Origin: Desulfomicrobiaceae bacterium | GTDB taxonomy: Bacteria; Desulfobacterota; Desulfovibrionia; Desulfovibrionales; Desulfomicrobiaceae | DNA: 5,095 nt | NCBI GenBank assembly: GCA_003530935.1 | Contig: DPEO01000173.1 | Location: 5,672 to 10,766 of the forward strand | Direction of reading: 5' to 3' | In this document: one piece after another, positions 1-5,095 of the stretch | How the letters are laid out: each line of letters opens with the position of its first letter | Numbering within the stretch: the stretch's first letter is position 1 | Notes under the pieces: generated by a model | What the model was told of the DNA's origin: nothing | Seen by the model: only the letters and a program-made list of their open reading frames with translations | Databases searched by the model: none | Position numbers and translations under genes: made by a program

Positions 1-1
1 G

Positions 2-616
2 CGCACCCGCCACCAGCAAGTGGCCACGTGCTGGTCCGATGCCGGGCCGCTGCCCATGCCGGAGTGGCTTTCGTGTTCCGACGCCTCCTTCGCCGGGGGG
101 ACCCTCCTGCGCGCGGCCTATGCCATGGATTTGGATGCGCCGCCGCAAGCGGTGTGGGATGTCCTGACGCGCTTGGGCGGAGACTTTGGCTGGCTCTTTG
201 GAGATGCCTTGTGGTCGCTTCGGGGTGAAGTGGATCGGTTGCTTGGTGGTGTGGGGCTCCGTCGCGGCCGGCGGCACCCCACGGAGATCCGGGTGGGCGA
301 TGCCCTGGATTTCTGGCGGGTGCTCGACGTGGTGGAGGGCGAACGCTTGGTGCTGGGAGCGGAGATGCGACTCCCGGGCGAGGCAGTGCTCGATTTGCGG
401 GTGCATCCGGCAGCTGGCGGCTCGCGGGTGGAGCTGCGCGCCCGCTACCGGCCCAAGGGGCTTTGGGGGATTGTGTACTGGCAGTCCCTCGTGCCCGTCC
501 ACCGCTGGCTCTTTCAGGGTTTTTTGCGGCGTTTGGCCGAGAAGGCCGCAAGCCGCCAGGTGCAAGGCCCCTATCCCATTGCCCCCTCTGAGGAGGACGT
601 ATGTCCGATTTCCTAG
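2..616 (+). CDS. YbjT-like NAD(P)-binding (SDR) protein, C-terminal DUF2867 domain (5' partial)
   Basis: The reading frame is open to the left window edge, so this is the last ~204 residues of a longer protein. The GTG at 20 is a possible codon but has no Shine-Dalgarno sequence and sits in the middle of a linker. The visible part carries DUF2867 hallmarks in order: a GGDFGW-like block, LWSLRGEVDRLLGGVGLRRGR, the block HPTEIRVGDALDFWRV, EMRLPG, and the closing YWQSLVPVHRWLFQGFLRR. This domain is normally the C-terminal half of YbjT-like proteins of about 480 residues whose N-terminal half is a Rossmann-fold atypical short-chain dehydrogenase. The linker SDAGPLPMPEW fits that boundary. The substrate is unknown; DUF2867 has been likened to START/SRPBCC ligand-binding folds, which would suggest a hydrophobic ligand. 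The 3' end overlaps the next gene by 16 bases in another frame, suggesting coupled translation. Domain call is confident; the missing SDR half is inferred. Confidence 0.85.
   Translation, partial: RTRHQQVATCWSDAGPLPMPEWLSCSDASFAGGTLLRAAYAMDLDAPPQAVWDVLTRLGGDFGWLFGDALWSLRGEVDRLLGGVGLRRGRRHPTEIRVGDALDFWRVLDVVEGERLVLGAEMRLPGEAVLDLRVHPAAGGSRVELRARYRPKGLWGIVYWQSLVPVHRWLFQGFLRRLAEKAASRQVQGPYPIAPSEEDVCPIS
591..596 (+). promoter_or_regulatory. Shine-Dalgarno site of the PNPOx-like gene
   Basis: AGGAGG lies inside the end of the upstream coding region, 4 bases before the ATG at 601. It is a strong but closely spaced ribosome site. It supports the 601 start and shows that the downstream gene can be translated from the same message as the DUF2867 gene. 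Confidence 0.7.
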
Positions 617-1059
617 ACACCGATATGCGCACGCGGGCTCTGGCGCTCATGGGCGCCGAGCGTTCGGCGGTGCTGGCCCTCTGCCATGAAGGCCGTCCCC
701 GATGTTTTCAGATGGCCGTGGCCTTGGGGGTGGACGAGCAGCGAGTGTATCTGGCAACGTCGCAGGATTCCAGCAAGTACTCCATGCTTCTGGCCTGCCC
801 CTGGGTGTGCCTCTTTTTTTCCACGGCGCGCAACCGGGACACGGACCCGCAGCACGCTGCAACCCTCGAAGTGCAGGGGGGCATCGAGCCGGTGGCCGGG
901 GAGCGTGCGCTGCAGGCGCGGCAGCTTTTGGTCGCGCGCCACGGGGCTTTGGAACAATTCTTGTGCGATCCCGGGACACGAATCCTGGCCGTGCGCATGA
1001 CGCGCTTGGTGCTGACCGAGCGCTTCCAGCAGGTTGCCGTGCTGGACGTGGATTCTTGA
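601..1059 (+). CDS. Pyridoxamine 5'-phosphate oxidase family protein (FMN-binding split barrel)
   Basis: A 152-residue protein of the usual length for single-domain PNPOx-like flavoproteins. The order matches the family: an N-terminal helix, then a first strand pair (about 22-45, SAVLALCHEGRPRCFQMAVAL), then VYLATSQDSSKYSMLLACPWVCLFF (about 49-73). There the S-x-K motif after a short strand is the typical phosphate-binding part of the FMN site. A further strand block (ATLEVQGGIEPV) and a C-terminal strand (RILAVRMTRLVL) follow. Members bind FMN, or in some subfamilies F420 or heme, and most have no known substrate. A true pyridoxamine-phosphate oxidase (PdxH) is longer, with a conserved C-terminal region absent here, so vitamin B6 synthesis should not be assumed. 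It is probably cytosolic, with no signal peptide. The start is fixed by the AGGAGG ahead of ATG 601. The overlap with the DUF2867 gene suggests one operon. Confidence 0.82.
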   Translation: MSDFLDTDMRTRALALMGAERSAVLALCHEGRPRCFQMAVALGVDEQRVYLATSQDSSKYSMLLACPWVCLFFSTARNRDTDPQHAATLEVQGGIEPVAGERALQARQLLVARHGALEQFLCDPGTRILAVRMTRLVLTERFQQVAVLDVDS

Positions 1060-1144
1060 TCCATTGGCGGGGGCACAGAAAATTTGCCTTGCGCGTCCGC
1101 TTGGGCTAGGGGCCGCCCACCGTTTGCGGGGAAGGAATGTCTGT
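1060..1144 (+). other. Intergenic gap, no clear signal
   Basis: These 85 bases separate the PNPOx-like gene from the DUF523-DUF1722 gene. I see no hairpin followed by a T-run; the best inverted repeat, TGGGC (1102-1106) with GCCCA (1115-1119), is only five pairs. No good sigma-70 promoter is visible either. The only recognisable element is the ribosome site at 1128-1136. A separate promoter for the downstream run is possible but cannot be placed. Confidence 0.6.
1128..1136 (+). promoter_or_regulatory. Shine-Dalgarno site that sets the DUF523-DUF1722 start
   Basis: GGGGAAGGA ends 8 bases before the ATG at 1145, good ribosome-site geometry. It decides in favour of the 1145 start over the 5'-most in-frame start at 1034. 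The latter would overlap the previous gene and add 37 residues with no family resemblance. The ATG at 1137 is out of frame. Confidence 0.75.
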
Positions 1145-2101
1145 ATGGAACCTTTGAGCACGATTCGTCTGGGCATCAGCCGCTGTCTTTTGGGGCATCC
1201 TGTGCGCTACGACGGCGGTCACAAGCACGATCCTTTTCTCACCCAGACCTTGGGGCAATACGTCCACTATGTACCGGTGTGTCCGGAGGTGGAGTGCGGC
1301 CTGCCGGTTCCCCGGGAGGCCATGCGCCTGGTGCGCACCCCGCAGGGGGTGCGGCTTGTGACGCAAAAAACCGGTATCGATCACACGGATCGCATGCTGG
1401 CCTGGGCCGCCCCGCGTCTGGACGCCCTGGAAGAAGAGGGGCTTTGCGGTTTCATCTTCAAGTCCAAGTCGCCGTCCAGCGGCATGGAGCGGGTGAAAAT
1501 CTACGGGGACACGGGCCAGGTGGTGGATCATGGCTCGGGGATCTTTGCCGGGCTCTTCATGGCCCGTTTTCCGCTCCTGCCGGTGGAAGAAGAGGGGCGC
1601 TTGCACGATCCCTTGCTGCGGGAAAACTTTATCGATCGCATCTTCTGCCTGCAGCGCTTTCGGGAGAGCGTGGAAAAGGAGCCCAGCCTGGGGGCGCTCG
1701 TGCAGTTCCATGCTTGCCACAAGCTGCAGATCCTCTCCCACAGCACCGAGCATTACCGCGCCTTGGGGCGGCTGGTGGCCCACGCCAAAGGTCAGCCCCT
1801 GGCCGAAGTGGTGCGCGCGTACCGGGAGCTTTTGCTTGCGGCCCTGCGCCTCAAGGCCACGGTGCCCAAGAACCGCAACGTGCTCCAGCACATCATGGGG
1901 TACTTCAAGCTGGACCTCACCCACGAGGAAAAGCGCGAGCTGGAAGACATCATCCGCCAATACGCCCGGGGGATTTTGCCGCTCATCGTACCGGTGACCT
2001 TGCTTTCCCACTACGCCCGCAAGTATGAGGTTCGCTATTTGCTGGAGCAAACCTATTTGAACCCGCATCCGTTGGAACTCAAACTGCGCAATCACGCCTG
2101 A
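1145..2101 (+). CDS. DUF523-DUF1722 fusion protein (TudS-like desulfidase domain + YbgA-like domain)
   Basis: A 318-residue cytosolic protein of two joined families. Residues ~7-145 are DUF523: ISRCLLGHPVRYDGGHK (Cys14), VPVCPEVECGLPVPRE (Cys46, Cys51) and FKSKSPSSGMERVKIY (107-120). Residues ~183-305 are DUF1722, the domain of E. coli YbgA, with LVQFHACHKLQILSHS, a KNRNVLQHIMGYFK block and the closing LLEQTYLNPHP. The two-domain architecture is common and the length normal. Single-domain DUF523 protein TudS is a thiouracil desulfidase that holds a [4Fe-4S] cluster with three cysteines; a related sulfur-removing role is a reasonable but unproven guess here. Oddly, the usual SPSCG motif reads SPSSG, so one expected cluster ligand is Ser112, while Cys51 lies at a site that is often Gly in single-domain members. 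It heads a run with the genes at 2112 and 2533. Family is confident; biochemical role is not. Confidence 0.9.
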   Translation: MEPLSTIRLGISRCLLGHPVRYDGGHKHDPFLTQTLGQYVHYVPVCPEVECGLPVPREAMRLVRTPQGVRLVTQKTGIDHTDRMLAWAAPRLDALEEEGLCGFIFKSKSPSSGMERVKIYGDTGQVVDHGSGIFAGLFMARFPLLPVEEEGRLHDPLLRENFIDRIFCLQRFRESVEKEPSLGALVQFHACHKLQILSHSTEHYRALGRLVAHAKGQPLAEVVRAYRELLLAALRLKATVPKNRNVLQHIMGYFKLDLTHEEKRELEDIIRQYARGILPLIVPVTLLSHYARKYEVRYLLEQTYLNPHPLELKLRNHA

Positions 2102-2111
2102 TGGGTCTTTT

Positions 2112-2540
2112 ATGAACGATACTTCTTACGCTCAGAGCCTGGCTGCCGACCTCTTTCGCATGGTCATGCAGGCCAAGGAGCGCGGCATTGCCGTGGACCA
2201 TGGATTCCGCAACCATGCTTTGGAAAGTCCTCAGCTTTCCATTACATATCTGTTTTTGCCTCGGGCGGAGCTTCTCAAGGTGCCGGCCTTTCCGCCGGCC
2301 TTACGGCGTTTTGTGCGGCGCATGAACGCCTTGGTGTGCCTGGAGGCCAAAAAAGACAACGGCCGTCGCAAGACGGTAGGCATCCATCTCCTCTGGGCCA
2401 CGGACGCGCCGCTCACTGAGGTCTGCGGCCCAGAAGCCGTGCACGAAGAGTTGGTGCTCTCCGGAGTGGCCGCGTATACGGAGCAGGTGCGTGGGCTCCT
2501 GCGGGCGGATGTTGCTCGGGCCGCGAAGACGGATGCTTGA
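2112..2540 (+). CDS. Conserved-looking hypothetical protein
   Basis: A 142-residue protein I do not recognise. It has no signal peptide or membrane segment. The N-terminal ~30 residues look helical (YAQSLAADLFRMVMQAKERGIAV). A mixed strand region with SITYLFLPRAELL (about 43-55) is followed by a basic helix (PALRRFVRRMNALVCL), a KKDNGRRKTVGIHLLWAT strand, and a C-terminal helix after HEELVLSGVAAYTEQV. The ATG at 2112 is 10 bases after the previous stop; only a weak GATGGG precedes it, so translation may be coupled to the DUF523-DUF1722 gene. Its end overlaps the DUF445 gene by 8 bases. It is very likely a real gene because of this packing, its even fit with flanking genes, and protein composition without the Arg/Pro/Gly excess seen in shadow frames. 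No function is assigned; no nuclease, helix-turn-helix or metal-binding motif is visible. Confidence 0.75.
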   Translation: MNDTSYAQSLAADLFRMVMQAKERGIAVDHGFRNHALESPQLSITYLFLPRAELLKVPAFPPALRRFVRRMNALVCLEAKKDNGRRKTVGIHLLWATDAPLTEVCGPEAVHEELVLSGVAAYTEQVRGLLRADVARAAKTDA

Positions 2541-3138
2541 GGTCGTTGGTATTTCCACGGTCGTGTGTGCCCTGGTGGGCTGGGGGACCAACGTGCTCGC
2601 CGTGCGCATGCTCTTTCGGCCCTACCGTCCGTGGCGCGTGGGGCCGTGGGCGCTGCAGGGGGTCTTTCCCCGGCGCCAGGCGGCTGTGGCCCGGCGGTTG
2701 GGGGAACTCACCGCTACCGAGCTCCTTCCCCCGCAACGGCTGCGGCAGGCCGTGGCCGCCCCGGCCACCGTGGAGGCGGTGCGGCAGGCGCTCGTGACTG
2801 CTCTCATCCAGCGCGTATCTCGCCTCGTGCATGGGGTGCCCAGCGTTTTGGGACCGTTGCAAAAGCGTCTGCTCGCTGGCTTCGAGGACTCCGTGGATGC
2901 GGAACTTCGCCGCCGCCTTCCGGGACTCATGGAGCAGGTGGCGGGTGCGGCAGTAGAGGAGCTCCACGTGGCCCAAGTGGTGGAGGAGCAGGTGGCGGCC
3001 CTGCCTCCGGAGCGCCTGGAGGAGATGCTCCTTTCCGTGTTGCGCCGGGAGCTGCGTTTTGTGGAAGGCGCAGGCGCCCTGCTCGGGGGCCTGGTGGGAA
3101 TGGTGCAAGGAGCTTTGTGGGTTGTATTTATGAATTAA
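2533..3138 (+). CDS. DUF445 family membrane protein (YheB-like, short form)
   Basis: A 201-residue protein with the DUF445 layout: an N-terminal membrane segment (about 4-24) running into the family motif GWGTNVLAVRMLFRP (residues 16-30), then PWRVGPWALQGVFPRRQAAVARRLGE. A long, largely helical and charged middle follows, then a C-terminal membrane segment ALLGGLVGMVQGALWVVFM (about 182-200). This resembles the short form, with the soluble middle between two membrane helices; longer DUF445 proteins have an extended middle. Function is unknown in all members I know of. ATG 2533 is preferred over GTG 2491 because the membrane helix and motif begin right after it. It overlaps the upstream stop as ATGCTTGA, typical of translational coupling. 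Coding sequence here is extremely GC-rich (about 80% over 2641-2700 by hand count), in sharp contrast to the next gene. Confidence 0.85.
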   Translation: MLEVVGISTVVCALVGWGTNVLAVRMLFRPYRPWRVGPWALQGVFPRRQAAVARRLGELTATELLPPQRLRQAVAAPATVEAVRQALVTALIQRVSRLVHGVPSVLGPLQKRLLAGFEDSVDAELRRRLPGLMEQVAGAAVEELHVAQVVEEQVAALPPERLEEMLLSVLRRELRFVEGAGALLGGLVGMVQGALWVVFMN

Positions 3139-3142
3139 TGAT

Positions 3143-3148
3143 AAGAGG
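3143..3148 (+). promoter_or_regulatory. Candidate Shine-Dalgarno site of the transporter gene
   Basis: AAGAGG is the only plausible ribosome site before the transporter gene. It is 11 bases from ATG 3160 and 14 from ATG 3163, both longer than usual, but only 4 from an out-of-frame ATG at 3153. The spacing favours 3160 over 3163 as the start. A TAA at 3142-3144 closes the transporter frame upstream, so no earlier in-frame start exists. Confidence 0.45.
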
Positions 3149-3159
3149 CTCGATGTACG

Positions 3160-3849
3160 ATGATGACCAATGAAATCTTATGGCTTTCATTTGCTCTGGT
3201 TGACCTGTCTATACTGCTTATTTTGTATCGTTTTTTTGGAAAACTTGGGCTTTATATCGGTATAGTTATTAGTATTATTGTATGTAATATTGAGGTGCTC
3301 AAGACGATACAGTTGTTTGGTTTGACGACGACATTAGGAAATGTTCTTTATGCGTCGGTTTTTCTTGGAACGGATATTCTCAGCGAGATGTATGGCAAGG
3401 AAGATGCCCGCAGGGGCGTCATCCTGGGATTTGTCGCCTTGGTGTTGAGCACACTCTATTTGCAGGTAGCACTGCTATTTATTCCCGACGCCAGTGATTT
3501 TGCACAGCCGCATCTGGAAGCCTTGTTCGGATTCTTACCGCGAGTGGCATTGGCGTCGGTGACGGCGTACCTCGTATCGCAGATGTACGATGTGTGGGCA
3601 TTTCACGCCATTCGCGAAAAGACCGGCAGTCGGCATTTGTGGCTGCGCAACAACGGTTCCACGTTGGTGAGCCAGTTTTTGGATTCCCTGGTATTTTGTA
3701 GTATTGCCTTTATCGGTGTGTATCCCATGGCCGTGTTTTGGGAGATTCTCATCTCCACCTATGTCATCAAGGCCATCGTGGCGGTTCTGGATACGCCGTT
3801 CATGTACCTGGCGCGGCGCATAGGCGCCAAGCAAGCCGCCCTTGCATAA
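3160..3849 (+). CDS. Queuosine precursor transporter, YhhQ/VUT family (COG1738)
   Basis: A 229-residue inner-membrane protein of normal length for COG1738. I count about six membrane segments near residues 5-25, 29-48, 57-74, 87-108, 127-145 and 168-210 (the last probably two). Family-typical motifs are present: TDILSEMYGKEDARRG (71-86), SQMYDVWAF (140-148) and LRNNGSTLVSQFLDS (162-176). E. coli YhhQ imports the 7-deazaguanine precursors preQ0/preQ1 for queuosine in tRNA; that substrate is inferred for this copy by family. No preQ1 riboswitch is recognisable in the 21-base gap before it. Start at ATG 3160, with ATG 3163 as an alternative. The first ~220 bases are about 36% GC with codons such as ATA and AGT rare elsewhere in the window, while the 3' half returns to near local composition. 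It may be read with the DUF445 gene 21 bases upstream. Confidence 0.88.
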   Translation: MMTNEILWLSFALVDLSILLILYRFFGKLGLYIGIVISIIVCNIEVLKTIQLFGLTTTLGNVLYASVFLGTDILSEMYGKEDARRGVILGFVALVLSTLYLQVALLFIPDASDFAQPHLEALFGFLPRVALASVTAYLVSQMYDVWAFHAIREKTGSRHLWLRNNGSTLVSQFLDSLVFCSIAFIGVYPMAVFWEILISTYVIKAIVAVLDTPFMYLARRIGAKQAALA

Positions 3850-3878
3850 CTTTTGGGGCATTTGTTGGCGAAGCGAAA

Positions 3879-3905
3879 GCGGGGCGCTTGTTGAGGGCGC
3901 CCCGC
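3879..3905. terminator. Hairpin terminator between convergent genes
   Basis: GCGGGGCGC (3879-3887) and GCGCCCCGC (3897-3905) form a perfect 9-bp GC stem around a 9-base loop. It sits in the 59-base gap between the transporter stop (3849) and the stop of the minus-strand thioesterase (3909). On the minus strand the stem is followed by GCTTTCGCTT, a weak T-rich tail. On the plus strand CTGTCATT follows, which is poorer. It most likely ends the minus-strand transcript and may work in both directions. Confidence 0.7.
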
Positions 3906-3908
3906 CTG

Positions 3909-4313
3909 TCATTGGCAGGAAGGGGAGAGGAACTCTCGGAGCCACTGCGGGATGGCCACGGGCTTGCCGCGGCTGTCCACCACCGCGTGCTGGGTGCTTC
4001 CTTGGGCAAGGAGCCGGGTCTTGGTTTCGTCCATGAGGCGGTAGGCGAAGGTGAGGCTGGCGCGGCTTTGGGCGTCCAGCCAGGTTTCCAGCCAGATGAG
4101 CTCGTCGTAGCGTGCTGGCGCGCGGTAGCGGCATTGGGCCTCGCGCACCGGCAGATAGATACCTTGGGCCTCGATGGCGGCGTAGCTGTGCCCGCGGGTC
4201 CGGATCCACTCGCTTCGGCCGCGCTCGAAGAGGTGCAAATACTCGGCGTAGTACATGACGCCCATAGCGTCGGTCTCGCCGTAGGAGACGCGGTGGGCAA
4301 GCCAGACGTTCAT
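3909..4313 (-). CDS. YbgC-type hotdog-fold acyl-CoA thioesterase
   Basis: A 134-residue protein of the 4-hydroxybenzoyl-CoA thioesterase/YbgC family, at the usual ~130-140 residue length. The N-terminal motif YGETDAMGVMYYAEYLHLFERGRSEW (about 11-36) holds the expected catalytic Asp15 and leads into the long central hotdog helix. The rest gives the sheet: YLPVREAQCRYRAPARYDELIWLETWL, then RASLTFAYRLMD and STQHAVVDSRGKPVAIP. Members hydrolyse the thioester of acyl-CoA or acyl-ACP in the cytosol; the chain preference cannot be read from sequence. The E. coli namesake lies beside tol-pal, but no tol gene is seen here. The ATG is at 4313-4311. Longer in-frame starts reach back to 4619 but read through the ApgM gene in a shadow frame. 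The ATGA overlap with the upstream stop implies coupled translation; only a weak G-rich stretch serves as ribosome site. Confidence 0.9.
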   Translation of the reverse strand: MNVWLAHRVSYGETDAMGVMYYAEYLHLFERGRSEWIRTRGHSYAAIEAQGIYLPVREAQCRYRAPARYDELIWLETWLDAQSRASLTFAYRLMDETKTRLLAQGSTQHAVVDSRGKPVAIPQWLREFLSPSCQ

Positions 4314-5095
4314 CCGCGCCCCCGGGCAAGGACGAGCTGCAAGAGTTCCGGGCCCGAGGAAAGCTGTACGCCGCTGCGGGTGGAGGCTTCGGTGAACACT
4401 TCCGGGCCGTGGGCGGCATGTTCGCTCTGGTACACGAGGAAGGGCACCGGGTCGGCCACGTGGGTGCGCTCGGCCACCGGCGTGGCGTGATCGCAGGTGA
4501 CCACCAGGACGAAGGGTTCGCCCAGGGCGCGTAGGCCCTCCAGCATGGGGGCCACGATGCGGGCGTCGAAACGGGCGATGGCTTCGGTCTTGAGGGCGGC
4601 GTCCCCCATGTGGCCGCACTCGTCCGGGGCCTCCACGTGGAGATAGGCGAAATCGCCGCGCTGCAAAAAATCCAACGCCGCCGCAACTTTGCCTTCGTAG
4701 TTGGTGTCGATGAGTCCTGTGGCCCCCGGCACTTCCAGCACCTCCATGCCCGCGGCCCGGCCCAGTCCCCGCACCAGATCCACGGCGGAGATCACCGCCC
4801 CGCGCAGGCCGAAGCTGGCCTCGAAGGCGGGAAGCTGCAGTGGCCGGCCCTGTCCCCAGGGCCAGATGGCGTTGGCACGGGAAGCGCCTGTCTGAGCGAG
4901 CAGGGTATGGGCCGTGCGGGCAAAGGCGGCGAGATTGGGATCTGCGGTCAGGGCCTCCAGGTCCGGGGCGATGCTTTCGCCGAGGATATCGTGGGGCGGC
5001 CGCACGTGGATGCGGGCTGAAGGCCCGTGGCCCGCGTTTCGTTCCACCAAGAGGTGACGGTATTGCACCCCGCAGAAGATCTCCAGGCCTTCCGG
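4310..5095 (-). CDS. ApgM-type cofactor-independent phosphoglycerate mutase family protein (5' partial)
   Basis: The frame stays open to the right window edge, so ~261 C-terminal residues of a family usually near 400 are seen. The GTG at 5068-5066 is not a credible start: upstream codons continue family-like sequence (EGLEIFCGVQYRHLLV). The alkaline-phosphatase-superfamily metal sites are intact: DECGH (visible residues 158-162), CDHATP (201-206) and THVADPVPF (211-219). ApgM signatures PHDILGE (34-40), WPWGQG (78-83), GLRGAVISAVDLVRG (96-110) and DTNYEGK (130-136) are present. The active-site serine lies outside the window. Known members interconvert 3- and 2-phosphoglycerate using divalent metal. 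ApgM relatives have also been reported as non-orthologous homoserine kinases in some bacteria, as I recall including Desulfovibrio, so threonine synthesis is a live alternative. The stop overlaps the thioesterase start by 4 bases. Confidence 0.88.
   Translation of the reverse strand, partial: PEGLEIFCGVQYRHLLVERNAGHGPSARIHVRPPHDILGESIAPDLEALTADPNLAAFARTAHTLLAQTGASRANAIWPWGQGRPLQLPAFEASFGLRGAVISAVDLVRGLGRAAGMEVLEVPGATGLIDTNYEGKVAAALDFLQRGDFAYLHVEAPDECGHMGDAALKTEAIARFDARIVAPMLEGLRALGEPFVLVVTCDHATPVAERTHVADPVPFLVYQSEHAAHGPEVFTEASTRSGVQLSSGPELLQLVLARGRG

Noticed and set aside
1084..1112. Possible sigma-70 promoter, TTGCCT with 17-base spacing to TAGGGG
   Set aside because: The -35 box is fair, but the -10 box matches TATAAT at only two of six positions, so it cannot be told from chance in this sequence.
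1034..1144. 37-codon N-terminal extension of the DUF523-DUF1722 gene from ATG 1034
   Set aside because: It overlaps the PNPOx-like gene, has no ribosome site, shows no family resemblance, and a good ribosome site precedes ATG 1145.
1106..2095. Long open frame of 329 codons on the minus strand, opposite the DUF523-DUF1722 gene
   Set aside because: Its translation lacks any family resemblance, and the plus-strand gene shows clear conserved motifs across the same span. Long antisense frames are expected in GC-rich coding DNA.
2282..2300. GCCGGC-N6-GCCGGC inverted repeat
   Set aside because: It lies inside the hypothetical gene, has no T-run and is an expected short palindrome at this GC content.
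3115..3144. Possible promoter in the AT-rich end of the DUF445 gene (TTGTGG, then TGATAA)
   Set aside because: The spacing is 18 bases but the -10 match is two of six. AT-richness alone makes such matches likely.
3100..3160. preQ1 riboswitch before the queuosine-precursor transporter
   Set aside because: Most of the region is the DUF445 coding end. The GAGGCTCGATG stretch does not give the class I stem plus A-rich tail pseudoknot, and only 21 bases are non-coding.
3152..3592. 11-base direct repeat GATGTACGATG at 3152-3162 and 3582-3592
   Set aside because: Only two copies, the second inside coding sequence encoding the conserved QMYDV motif, and no target-site or attachment-site context. 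Chance is the simplest reading.
3738..4490. Plus-strand open frame of 250 codons across the convergent junction
   Set aside because: It runs through the transporter end, the hairpin and antisense to two recognised minus-strand genes, with Gly/Ala/Arg-rich shadow composition.
3535..4686. Long minus-strand open frame of 383 codons spanning the transporter end, the terminator gap and the thioesterase
   Set aside because: The product is rich in Arg, Pro and Ser, crosses the terminator hairpin, and conflicts with two well-supported genes in other frames.

Overview
The window is about 62-65% GC by eye and densely coding, with short gaps, overlapping stop/start codons and GC-rich third positions. 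Gene content (a DUF2867 protein, a DUF523-DUF1722 fusion, a small DUF445 membrane protein, a YhhQ/VUT transporter, an ApgM-type phosphoglycerate mutase homologue and a YbgC-type thioesterase) and protein style suggest a high-GC Gram-negative bacterium, most likely of the Desulfovibrionales (Desulfobacterota). That placement is an inference from family resemblance, not a search result. I see no mobile element, CRISPR array, tRNA or rRNA, and no phage or defence gene.

Layout. The plus strand carries six genes. The 3' part of a YbjT-like gene (DUF2867 domain; its NAD(P)-binding half lies beyond the left edge) overlaps by 16 bases a pyridoxamine-phosphate-oxidase-fold protein at 601-1059. After an 85-base gap with no clear signal comes a second tight run: the DUF523-DUF1722 protein (1145-2101), a hypothetical protein (2112-2540) and a DUF445 membrane protein (2533-3138, 8-base overlap). 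A COG1738 queuosine-precursor transporter (3160-3849) follows 21 bases later and may be co-transcribed. Its first ~220 bases are strikingly AT-rich (about 36% GC) against ~80% GC in parts of the gene before it.

The minus strand holds a convergent pair: the C-terminal ~261 residues of an ApgM-family alkaline-phosphatase-superfamily enzyme (5' end beyond the right edge), then a YbgC-type hotdog thioesterase joined to it by a 4-base ATGA overlap. The two convergent runs meet at a perfect 9-bp hairpin at 3879-3905, probably a shared terminator.

How the genes work together. No single pathway links them. The window reads as ordinary core or near-core chromosome with several poorly characterised conserved families. 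The points most worth a second look are the Ser in place of Cys in the SPxCG motif of the DUF523 domain, the sharp base-composition break at the transporter gene, and whether the ApgM homologue is a glycolytic mutase or a homoserine-kinase-like relative. I found no convincing evidence of an undescribed multi-gene system.
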